A program made the translations under genes and the position numbers. The notes beneath the pieces are model-generated. The model searched no databases and was not told where the DNA came from. It saw only the letters and a program-made list of their open reading frames with translations. Shown one piece after another: positions 54,311 to 62,156 of a stretch of DNA of 64,000 nucleotides. The DNA is from an uncultured Lachnospiraceae bacterium (GTDB lineage: Bacteria; Bacillota; Clostridia; Lachnospirales; Lachnospiraceae). The stretch lies in the NCBI GenBank assembly GCA_947589305.1, contig CANQAP010000001.1, positions 248,001 through 312,000 on the forward strand, written 5' to 3'. Position 1 is the first letter of the stretch. The number at the start of each line of letters is the position of its first letter.

Positions 54311-54595
54311 TCAGCTTGTTACTGATTCCTTCTCCTGTTCTGTTTGCTGCGTCTCGTCCGCCTCTTCTTCCTCGTCTTCAAAAGGGATCATCAGATCATC
54401 CTCTTCTTTCGGCTTCGCCGACATCGCCCGCACGATCACCTTTGTACCGATACTGCCGATGATAAAAAACACCAGTATCACGATCAGGAGCCATATCAAA
54501 GATTCCAAGACCGGTCGTTTGGATATTATATTACTGATACTGACGATCAATGCAGCAGTCAGAACAACAAATGGCCGAAACCACCGTAATTTCAT
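54311..54595 (-). CDS. Small membrane protein of the che operon
   Basis: The 94-residue protein has two hydrophobic segments (about 8-24 and 30-52) and a long acidic, cytoplasmic tail (EEDDLMIPFEDEEEEADETQQTEQ). A GGGTGATG site precedes the ATG. It lies between cheD and the sigma-28 gene with small gaps. No family is recognised. In Bacillus and related bacteria a small ylxL-type gene lies in this area, but I see no clear similarity. Confidence 0.7.
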   Translation of the reverse strand: MKLRWFRPFVVLTAALIVSISNIISKRPVLESLIWLLIVILVFFIIGSIGTKVIVRAMSAKPKEEDDLMIPFEDEEEEADETQQTEQEKESVTS

Positions 54596-54606
54596 ATCAT
54601 CACCCG

Positions 54607-55101
54607 CTATATCACTAAATTGCTATGTCCGACTGCCTTGATGTTCAACTCTCCGGTCGCTGGATCAAAGCAGATCGTTCTGCCGTAATGTTCCCCTATG
54701 TCTTCCGCTACGATCGGAATCCGTAACCGTTCCAGTGTCTCTTTAACTGCCAGTGTGTTCTGCAAACCAACACTCAGGACATCACTGTCGGAAGAAAAGT
54801 CAAACATCTGCGCGCCGCCTGCCACCTTCGCCTTGAGCCGTTTCTTATCGGCTCCCTGCCTGATCAATGCCGCCAGCATATCTTCCAAACCAGTATCTAC
54901 AAATTTGGCGCGGTTACTGTTATTGCGGATCGCACTGTAATGCGGCAACATGGCGTGCAGCATCCCGCAGATGCCGTTAGAAGGATCGTACAATACAACC
55001 CCTACACAGGAACCAAGACCGATTGTCGTTATCATTTGCGGACGAACGCAGATCTCAAATTCCGCCATTCGAACTTTCACTAATGTATCTATGTTCTCCA
55101 C
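54607..55101 (-). CDS. cheD: Chemoreceptor glutamine deamidase CheD
   Basis: The 164-residue protein has TTIGLGSCVGVVLYDP with the catalytic Cys, GMLHAMLPH with the His, and KVAGGAQMF. CheD deamidates receptor glutamines and binds CheC, whose gene is just upstream, to control CheC phosphatase activity. The start at 55101 is a GTG set close to AGGGA; the homologous core begins about eight codons later, so GTG 55080 is also possible. Gap to cheC is four bases. Confidence 0.93.
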   Translation of the reverse strand: MENIDTLVKVRMAEFEICVRPQMITTIGLGSCVGVVLYDPSNGICGMLHAMLPHYSAIRNNSNRAKFVDTGLEDMLAALIRQGADKKRLKAKVAGGAQMFDFSSDSDVLSVGLQNTLAVKETLERLRIPIVAEDIGEHYGRTICFDPATGELNIKAVGHSNLVI

Positions 55102-55105
55102 TCCC

Positions 55106-55708
55106 TTACAAACCCAGACGCTTTCGAATGATCACAGAGGACTCTTCATCCGCGATCATCATAATATGTCCATTAATGGAGATATCTTCTCCTTCAAACT
55201 GTGATTCGATTCGAAGGATATCATCATGTTCTCTGCTATTGATAATTGCAGGAAAACTTAAAATAGCTCCCGCCATATCAATCGACATCATCGGGTTTGA
55301 GGGACGCATATGGATACCGGTCAGCGTTTCCATTGAAGACAGATAGGAACTGATCAAGATATTACCGATCTCTTTGATCGCAGAAAGATCCAGATCATTA
55401 AAAATAATTTCCGTCGATAATTCAATTCCCCGCAAACGGTTCACCAGACGATGTGCATCCTCCATATTCATTGCAAATAGAATAAACCCTTTAATTTCTC
55501 CGATAATATTGCTCATGACGGCGGCGATCACATTCTCTGCCCCACCGATACTTTCCACAAAATCATCAAAATCCATCAAAGATACCTTTGGCATCTTCAT
55601 GGAAATCTTCGAAGAAAGCAGTACAGAAAGAGAAGTCATGGCGTTTCCGCCGCCAATGTTGCCGATTTCTGTCAGGTAATTCAATTCCGTCGCATCCATT
55701 TTTTCCAT
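55106..55708 (-). CDS. cheC: CheY-P phosphatase CheC
   Basis: The 200-residue protein starts with TELNYLTEIGNIGGGNAMTSLS and contains a second copy of the active-site pattern at DLSAIKEIGNILISSYLSS. Both have the Glu and Asn (ExxN) needed for hydrolysis of phosphorylated CheY. The presence of CheC with CheD and CheB matches the three adaptation systems known in Bacillus; no CheV or CheR is in this window. Confidence 0.93.
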   Translation of the reverse strand: MEKMDATELNYLTEIGNIGGGNAMTSLSVLLSSKISMKMPKVSLMDFDDFVESIGGAENVIAAVMSNIIGEIKGFILFAMNMEDAHRLVNRLRGIELSTEIIFNDLDLSAIKEIGNILISSYLSSMETLTGIHMRPSNPMMSIDMAGAILSFPAIINSREHDDILRIESQFEGEDISINGHIMMIADEESSVIIRKRLGL

Positions 55709-55750
55709 GCTCTACCTCCTCCGTACATTCCGATTACTCAAATACAAACA

Positions 55751-56200
55751 CTAATCACTGATAATCTCATTGATGTTGACAATCGAGATCAAAGTGTCCT
55801 TATATTTTCCTACGCCGGTCACAAAGAAATTTGCATCCTCTTTTCCGTTATCATATGACACCTTCTCAACATCCTCATCAGACAACGTCACGACTTCGCG
55901 GACTTCATCCACCAATAACCCGAGCAGGGCATTTTGTTCCGGTTTAATGATGATGATGCGCGTCATATTGGTGATCTCTTCTTTGTCCATTTCCAATTTA
56001 CGCCGCATGCTCATGACCGGTATGATCTCACCGCGAAGATTTATGACACCAAGGAAATAGGACTGTGTCTTTGGTACGCGTGTCAATTTCTGCATCCGGA
56101 CAATATTATCGACATATGCGATATCGATCCCATACTGTTCGCAGCCTAGTTTAGCCACAATGTACTGTTTTGTTTCTACTGAATTTTCAAGTTCTGCCAT
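55751..56200 (-). CDS. cheW: Chemotaxis coupling protein CheW
   Basis: ATG 56200 has AGGGGG eight bases upstream; three extra codons are possible from 56209. The 149-residue protein has the CheW fold with QYGIDIAYVDNIVRM and FLGVINLRGEIIPVMSMRRKL. It links receptors to CheA, whose gene ends 12 bases upstream. Confidence 0.95.
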   Translation of the reverse strand: MAELENSVETKQYIVAKLGCEQYGIDIAYVDNIVRMQKLTRVPKTQSYFLGVINLRGEIIPVMSMRRKLEMDKEEITNMTRIIIIKPEQNALLGLLVDEVREVVTLSDEDVEKVSYDNGKEDANFFVTGVGKYKDTLISIVNINEIISD

Positions 56201-56212
56201 AGCATACACCCC

Positions 56213-58324
56213 CTAAACCAATGTGTTTGCGTCAATGATCAACGCTACTTCGCCGTCGCCTAAAATGGTGGCGCCGCTGAACATCTTATGGATATAAATG
56301 TATTTACCCAATGGTTTAATTACGATTTCCTGCTGTCCGATCAGGTTATCGATCACAAGACCTGCCTGTTTATCGCCCTTCTTGACAATCACCGCCACCA
56401 GATTCTCGGATTCCTCTTCCTCATCCTTCTCGATATCCAGTACTTGGTTCAAACGAACCAACGGAATGACCATACCTCGCAGATTAATGACTTCTTTATT
56501 CTGTACCAGTTTGACATCGCTGGCTGGAATATCTTCCACGGTGACAATGGAATTCAGCGGGATCGCATACTTTTCATCCGCAACTTCCACCATGAGTGCC
56601 TGAATAATGGCAAGTGTGAGCGGCAGCCGCACAATAAAGGTCGTGCCTTCTCCCAATACGGTGTTGACTTCCACATCACCGCCCAGTCCTTCGATCTTAC
56701 TTTTTACCACATCCAGTCCGACGCCTCTGCCGGATACATCCGACACCTTTTCCGCGGTTGAAAATGCCGGCTGGAACAAGAGATCGATCGCTTCTTTATC
56801 GGACATCATTTCCGCCTGTTCTTCGGTAATGGTGCCTTTTTTGATCGCGGATGCCTTTACTTTTTCTACATTGATACCCGCGCCGTCATCACTGACTTCA
56901 ATCGTAACGTTATTTCCGTCCTGATAAGCGTTCAGTCGAATCGTACCAACCTGTGGTTTTCCGAGTTTGATACGATCCAATGTTGACTCCAAACCGTGAT
57001 CCGCGGCATTCCGCAGCATGTGCATCAACGGATCTCCGATCTCATCGATCACCGTACGATCCAGTTCCGTCTCCTCACCGGTCATGATCAGTTCCATCTC
57101 TTTATTCAATTTCTTCGCAAGGTCACGGATCATGCGCGGGAACCGATTGACAACACTTTCAATCGGAACCATCCGTACTTTCATGACGGACTCATGAAGA
57201 TTTGTCGTGATCCGTTCCAGATATTCAATCTGTTCATTAAATTGCTGCGTCTGGCTGCCCGCCTCATTATCACTGGCTGATACCAGACCGTTTTTCGCAA
57301 TGATCAACTCACTAACCAAATTCATCAGATCATCCAGTTTTTCGATATCGACACGCACCGAGCGGTTGACAACCGGTTTTTTCTTTGTATCGGATGCCTT
57401 CTTCTTCTCCGGAGCCGCTGTTTTGGCGTCTTCCGTCTTTGTGGATTCCGTGACTGGCGTTTCCTGTTTTGTTTCCTGTTGATCGGATACTACTGATGTC
57501 ACGGTCTCTGTGCTTTCGTTCGGTGCATATGGTTCCAAAACCACTTCTTTGATCTCGGAAACATTGGCAATTACTTTTTGAACCTGTTCCGCCGGTTTTT
57601 CCGAAATGATAAATATACTGAAATCAAAATCGAATTTTTCATCTTCAATATCCTGTACCGACGGTTCGGATTTAATGATCTCACCTACGGATTCAATTCC
57701 CTTAAATACCAAAAAGGCTCTTGCTGCTTTCAGGATACAGGTTTCCTGTATGTAAACGGTGACGCCGTAGACATTTAAGCCGTTACCGATCGCTTCTTTC
57801 ATGGCATTTACTTCAAAATCTGCAAGCGGAAGCTGCAGGAACTTACGCTTGTCCTCTCCTTCCGCAGGAGCCGGCGCGGATACCTCTTTTGCCGCCTCTG
57901 TCTGCTCTTCGCTGTCTTCCGGTATTTCCGGCTGCTTGACGCCGCCGCTTAATATCGCATTCAGAAGTTCAATGATCTCTTCATTGTCTTCGGTTCCTTC
58001 ATCTGCCGAATCTTGGATGTTGGTCAAATATCCTTCCAAGGCATCCAGACATTTAAACACGATATCCACGATATCCGGCGTTACCGACATTTTGCCGTTC
58101 CGGATCTCCGAAAATACATTTTCCAGATCGTGAGTCAAACGCTGCATGCGTTTAAATCCCATCGTGCCAGCCATTCCCTTCAAAGAATGTGCCGCCCGGA
58201 AAATTTCATTGACCGTATCTACATTTTCCGGATCCTGTTCCATGATCAATACTTGATCATTCAGTGTTTGTAAGTGTTCCTTTGTCTCATCAATAAATAT
58301 TTCCAGATATTGACTTAAATCCAT
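56213..58324 (-). CDS. cheA: Chemotaxis histidine kinase CheA
   Basis: The 703-residue kinase has an Hpt domain with the phosphorylated histidine in AAHSLKGMAG (His46). A CheY/CheB-binding P2 domain follows (about 160-270), then a Thr/Glu/Lys-rich linker and the dimerisation helices. The ATPase part has the N box DPLMHMLRNAADHGLE and the G boxes VSDDGAGINVEKV and VSGRGVGLDVVKS. A CheW-like C-terminal domain completes it. All domains are intact. It passes phosphate to CheY (not in the window) and to CheB, encoded upstream. Confidence 0.97.
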   Translation of the reverse strand: MDLSQYLEIFIDETKEHLQTLNDQVLIMEQDPENVDTVNEIFRAAHSLKGMAGTMGFKRMQRLTHDLENVFSEIRNGKMSVTPDIVDIVFKCLDALEGYLTNIQDSADEGTEDNEEIIELLNAILSGGVKQPEIPEDSEEQTEAAKEVSAPAPAEGEDKRKFLQLPLADFEVNAMKEAIGNGLNVYGVTVYIQETCILKAARAFLVFKGIESVGEIIKSEPSVQDIEDEKFDFDFSIFIISEKPAEQVQKVIANVSEIKEVVLEPYAPNESTETVTSVVSDQQETKQETPVTESTKTEDAKTAAPEKKKASDTKKKPVVNRSVRVDIEKLDDLMNLVSELIIAKNGLVSASDNEAGSQTQQFNEQIEYLERITTNLHESVMKVRMVPIESVVNRFPRMIRDLAKKLNKEMELIMTGEETELDRTVIDEIGDPLMHMLRNAADHGLESTLDRIKLGKPQVGTIRLNAYQDGNNVTIEVSDDGAGINVEKVKASAIKKGTITEEQAEMMSDKEAIDLLFQPAFSTAEKVSDVSGRGVGLDVVKSKIEGLGGDVEVNTVLGEGTTFIVRLPLTLAIIQALMVEVADEKYAIPLNSIVTVEDIPASDVKLVQNKEVINLRGMVIPLVRLNQVLDIEKDEEEESENLVAVIVKKGDKQAGLVIDNLIGQQEIVIKPLGKYIYIHKMFSGATILGDGEVALIIDANTLV

Positions 58325-59368
58325 TTAACACACCCCCGTATTATTAATTATCGCTTTAGCTATATTGTTAAGCGAAACTATCTCATCAGATAAACCGGAT
58401 TGTGCGATCATCTTTGGCATACCATAGACGGTAGAGCTTTCTCTGTCTTGGCTGATCACGTAAACGTTTTTTTCCTGATTTAACATTCCGATTCCTTTGG
58501 TTCCGTCCGCGCCCATGCCTGTCAGCACGACACAGATGATTTCATAATAATCCGACTGTATCAGACTTTCATACATATAGTTTGCATAAGGCCGCAGACC
58601 GCTGACCGGTTCATCCTGACCGAGCCGTATGACATGATGACCGTTCTCGTAATGAACCCGCATATGGCTTCCGCCCTTTGCAATATACACATGCCCGTTT
58701 TTCAGGATATCACCGTCAGCCGCTTCCTTCACAGACAGCATACTGATGTCATTTAACCGATTGGCAAGCGAGGCGGTAAAGCCTTCCGGCATATGCTGAA
58801 CGATCAAAACAGGCGCATCCAAATTGGAGGGCAGGTACGGTATCACCTCCTGTAATGCCTTAGGTCCTCCGGTAGAACATGCGATGGCGACCAGTTTTCC
58901 GCGTCCTATATGATGCTGGTTGCGATCTCTCTTTCCGCGTTCCTTTACGACGACGGAAGATTCCTCCTCCGTATGGCTTAAAATCGTCAGCAGATTTAAT
59001 ACTTTCGTCCGGAAACTGTCCATATTGATCAGTAGATTCTCCGGTTTTTTCAGGAAATCAATGGCTCCAAGAGACAGTGCTTCGATCGTCTCCGCACTGG
59101 ATCGCTCTGCAGCGGCGCTGAACACTACGGTCGGTATCTGAATGCCCTCCGTCTTCATACATTTCAATAATTCAACGCCGCCCATTTTAGGCATATTGAT
59201 ATCTAAAAATATAAAATGAATATCGGATAAGCGATGCAGGATATCCAATCCTTCCTGTCCGTTTGCTGCCGTACACAGCACCTGATATTGTTCGGTTTTA
59301 TTGATTATATCAGATAGAACCCTTCTCATGAGTGCAGAGTCATCTATTATAACGATATTTTTTTTCAT
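58325..59368 (-). CDS. cheB: Protein-glutamate methylesterase CheB
   Basis: The 347-residue protein has a receiver domain (Asp9/Asp10 in IIDDSALMRR, phospho-Asp56 in FLDINMPKMGG) and a methylesterase domain with Ser165 (ACSTGGPK), His192 (VQHMPEGF) and Asp288 (TGMGADG). It removes methyl groups from chemoreceptors after phosphorylation by CheA. Its ATG overlaps the stop of the PilZ gene by one base (TAATG). The next gene, cheA, follows directly. Confidence 0.96.
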   Translation of the reverse strand: MKKNIVIIDDSALMRRVLSDIINKTEQYQVLCTAANGQEGLDILHRLSDIHFIFLDINMPKMGGVELLKCMKTEGIQIPTVVFSAAAERSSAETIEALSLGAIDFLKKPENLLINMDSFRTKVLNLLTILSHTEEESSVVVKERGKRDRNQHHIGRGKLVAIACSTGGPKALQEVIPYLPSNLDAPVLIVQHMPEGFTASLANRLNDISMLSVKEAADGDILKNGHVYIAKGGSHMRVHYENGHHVIRLGQDEPVSGLRPYANYMYESLIQSDYYEIICVVLTGMGADGTKGIGMLNQEKNVYVISQDRESSTVYGMPKMIAQSGLSDEIVSLNNIAKAIINNTGVC

Positions 59369-60084
59369 TAATCCAAACCTTTTTCCTTTAAAATTCGTTT
59401 TCTCTGTTCATCAAAAATATAACGGATAATTTTTTCCCGTTCCTTCTCATCGATCTGGTTGAACTCCACGCGTTGTTCATACAGTTCGGAACGTGTCTTG
59501 TTTTTGATCGATGCGATTAGTTTTCCGTATAACAGGAATTCATGGAGTTCTCCTGCCACCACGAGCGACATGCGTAGCTGCATCAAGGCGCCTGCCGTTT
59601 CCTGAAACTCCGAGATCATACGGACGCCACCGCCGCTGATATCTAAGACTACGCCTTTTTTCCACTCAACATCTTCCGGTTCCTCTATGCGTTCTTTCTC
59701 CAGCTCTTCCGGAGGTACCAAACGGTAATCCGCCGGGATCCGGCAATCGTAGCGAAAGAATTCTCTTCGCTGTACCTTTTTCAGCGATTCCTGAATTTCC
59801 ATGTCTGCCAAAAAGAGATTTCCTTCTTTTAACCGTTTGACGACAACGAAACGGCTGGCATATATCCCTTTATCCGTAAAGAAATTCATGTGATATTGGT
59901 CCCCCACGGAAAGCGGTACGATTCTCCCTTCAAAAAAGGGCATGGAAATCCGAATCACATTCCGTTCCGGAAAATCCATTACTTTACAGATCAAACTGCG
60001 CCGTTTTTCTTTCTCGGCAACCGGTTCCCCGTCAATCAGAATCTCCATATCGATTTTATTTCCGATCGAAATAATCTTATTCAT
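59368..60084 (-). CDS. PilZ-domain flagellar brake protein (YcgR/YpfA-like)
   Basis: The 238-residue protein has an N-terminal YcgR-type domain (about 1-100) and a C-terminal PilZ domain. The c-di-GMP-binding residues are intact: R107-x3-R111 in RREFFR and D148-x-S150-x2-G153 in DISGGG. It should slow or stop the flagellar motor when c-di-GMP is high. No diguanylate cyclase or phosphodiesterase gene is in the window. It sits between flhG and cheB, which it overlaps by one base. Confidence 0.93.
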   Translation of the reverse strand: MNKIISIGNKIDMEILIDGEPVAEKEKRRSLICKVMDFPERNVIRISMPFFEGRIVPLSVGDQYHMNFFTDKGIYASRFVVVKRLKEGNLFLADMEIQESLKKVQRREFFRYDCRIPADYRLVPPEELEKERIEEPEDVEWKKGVVLDISGGGVRMISEFQETAGALMQLRMSLVVAGELHEFLLYGKLIASIKNKTRSELYEQRVEFNQIDEKEREKIIRYIFDEQRKRILKEKGLD

Positions 60085-60093
60085 GCTCTACCC

Positions 60094-60981
60094 CTACCAT
60101 TTTTTTCTTTTTTGCCGCATAAAATCTAAAAAATATTTTGCGATACCCTCTCTTGGTTTTACGACTTCTTCATCTAATTCCAACAACCGGTTTGCAATTT
60201 CCTGATAACACTTGGTGGAAACCGCGTTAGGAAACGCCAAGGAAACCGGTTTTTGTTCTACGACCGCTTTTGACGCATTGCTGTCCTGCATGATCGCTCC
60301 TAAATATTCTAACTGGATATTCAGGAACTTCGTAGATACGATATTGAGCTTATCATATATTTCCCTGCCTTCTTCCCGACTGCCGACCCGATTGGAAACA
60401 ATCTGGATCTTCTTTTCTTCCGCCGTGAAATCCTTATTGCGATTGACGGTCTTAAGCAGGGAATATGCGTCCGTGATCGATGTGGGTTCCGGAGTTGCCA
60501 CGATCACGACTTCCGGACTGCTCAATACAAATTCCAGTACGGAATCCGATATCCCGGCTCCCGTATCAATGATGATCACATCCGAAAGCGTATCCAGACG
60601 AACCAGTTTTCCGATCAGGGTTTTGATCTGCTCTTTGTCCAGATTGACCATATCCTGAACGCCAGAACCGCCGGATATAAAACCGATATCTAACGGTCCT
60701 TTCGTAATGATATCATCCATATTTTTATCGTTATAGATTAAATCCGCCATATTATACTGAGGGCGGATACCCAGCATGATCTCTACGTTTGCCAAACCAA
60801 AATCCGCATCGATGATCACCACGCGTTTTCCTTTCTTGCTCAACTGTATGGCAAGATTTACGGAAAAACTGGTTTTCCCGACACCGCCTTTTCCACTGGT
60901 AACTGCAATCACTCTTGTGGAACCGCTATGCTGGAGTTGTTGGCTGACACGTTGTCTTAACTGTTCTGCCTGATCCATCAT
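60094..60981 (-). CDS. flhG: Flagellar number regulator FlhG (YlxH, MinD family)
   Basis: The 295-residue protein has the deviant Walker A motif TSGKGGVGKTSFSVNLA near residue 29, VVIIDADFGLANVEIMLG and VIIIDTGAGIS, typical of the MinD/ParA group. With FlhF it controls number and placement of flagella. The start overlaps the flhF stop by four bases (60978-60981). The C terminus is basic and may be a membrane-binding helix. Confidence 0.94.
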   Translation of the reverse strand: MMDQAEQLRQRVSQQLQHSGSTRVIAVTSGKGGVGKTSFSVNLAIQLSKKGKRVVIIDADFGLANVEIMLGIRPQYNMADLIYNDKNMDDIITKGPLDIGFISGGSGVQDMVNLDKEQIKTLIGKLVRLDTLSDVIIIDTGAGISDSVLEFVLSSPEVVIVATPEPTSITDAYSLLKTVNRNKDFTAEEKKIQIVSNRVGSREEGREIYDKLNIVSTKFLNIQLEYLGAIMQDSNASKAVVEQKPVSLAFPNAVSTKCYQEIANRLLELDEEVVKPREGIAKYFLDFMRQKRKKW

Positions 60982-62156
60982 TCGTTTCCTCCTAATAACT
61001 GCTTTGCAATATACTGTACATCTGTTACGCCGATATCATCCGGTACATTCTGTCCAAATGTCGTATAGGATAACGGTTCCTTGGTCAGCATCCGGATATT
61101 CAAAAGATTCCCCAACGCTCCGGTTTCATCGATTTTGGTAAAGAGCAGCCGGTAATTGGAAATATCCGAATATGTCTGCGTGATCTTTACCAGATCCCGA
61201 TACTTCGTTGTTGCGCTGACCACCAGATAGATTTCACGGTTGTATTCCTGTATGGATTCCAACAGGTTTTTGACATCTTCCCGCTGCTCTTCATTCTTAT
61301 GCGAGCGTCCTGCCGTATCGACAAAGATCAGGTCGTAGTCCTTATATTTTTCGATTGCCTGTTTCATCTCTTCCGCGTTATAAACCACGTTTACCGGAAC
61401 CGACAGGATATTCGCATAGGTACGGATCTGTTCCACCGCAGCCACCCGATAGGTGTCCGCCGTGATAATCGCCAGACGGCATTTGTTTTCCAATTTAAAC
61501 TTCGACGCCAGTTTTGCAATGGTCGTGGTCTTCCCGACGCCGGTCGGTCCGATAAAAAATACCACCTTCGGTTTTTCTTCGGTCAGTTCAATGGTGCGTA
61601 TCTGACCCAGTTTCAAGACGATCTTCTGATAAATGCTTGCCAGCAGGTCATCTAACTGCAAGCCCTGCTTCTTATCGATCTCGCTCATGATCTCTCTGGC
61701 ATTTTCTTCTGTCACTTCATTATTCCGTAACTGGTCAAATACCAGTTTCACCATCTTAGAATCGGTATTCTGTTCCTCCTCTTCCTCCGGTTTGGCATCC
61801 GACATCTGACGTTCCAAGATCTGCGCCAGATTATCCAGCCGTTCTTCGATCGCCGAGGTCTTGGTTTCTCCATTCGTTTTGTCCGGTTCTTCCTGCCGTT
61901 CGTCCGAAGCTGCCATTTCCGCTTCCCGTTTTATATGTTCCCGCCGCTCCGCCGTAGTACGTTTGCGTTCCTTAACGGATTCCGACGGTTCATCCACTGC
62001 CGCCGTCACTTCCACGATACTTTTGCGAAATAACTTTCCTAAGCCTTTATGTTTGATTTCCTTTACATTCATGATAACCGCATTGCTTCCCAGTTCATCT
62101 TTCGCTTTCATAATCGCTTCGATCTCAGAAGCGCCTTGAAATTTTTTAATTATCAT
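60978..62156 (-). CDS. flhF: Flagellar biosynthesis GTPase FlhF
   Basis: The 392-residue SRP-type GTPase has a charged N-terminal B domain (about 1-110, many Glu and Lys), an N domain and a G domain. The G domain carries IGPTGVGKTTTIAKLA near residue 203, ADTYRVAAVEQ, FVDTAGRS and TKIDETGALGN. FlhF marks the site of flagellum assembly and is switched by FlhG. Its start overlaps the flhA stop by 11 bases. Confidence 0.95.
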   Translation of the reverse strand: MIIKKFQGASEIEAIMKAKDELGSNAVIMNVKEIKHKGLGKLFRKSIVEVTAAVDEPSESVKERKRTTAERREHIKREAEMAASDERQEEPDKTNGETKTSAIEERLDNLAQILERQMSDAKPEEEEEQNTDSKMVKLVFDQLRNNEVTEENAREIMSEIDKKQGLQLDDLLASIYQKIVLKLGQIRTIELTEEKPKVVFFIGPTGVGKTTTIAKLASKFKLENKCRLAIITADTYRVAAVEQIRTYANILSVPVNVVYNAEEMKQAIEKYKDYDLIFVDTAGRSHKNEEQREDVKNLLESIQEYNREIYLVVSATTKYRDLVKITQTYSDISNYRLLFTKIDETGALGNLLNIRMLTKEPLSYTTFGQNVPDDIGVTDVQYIAKQLLGGNE

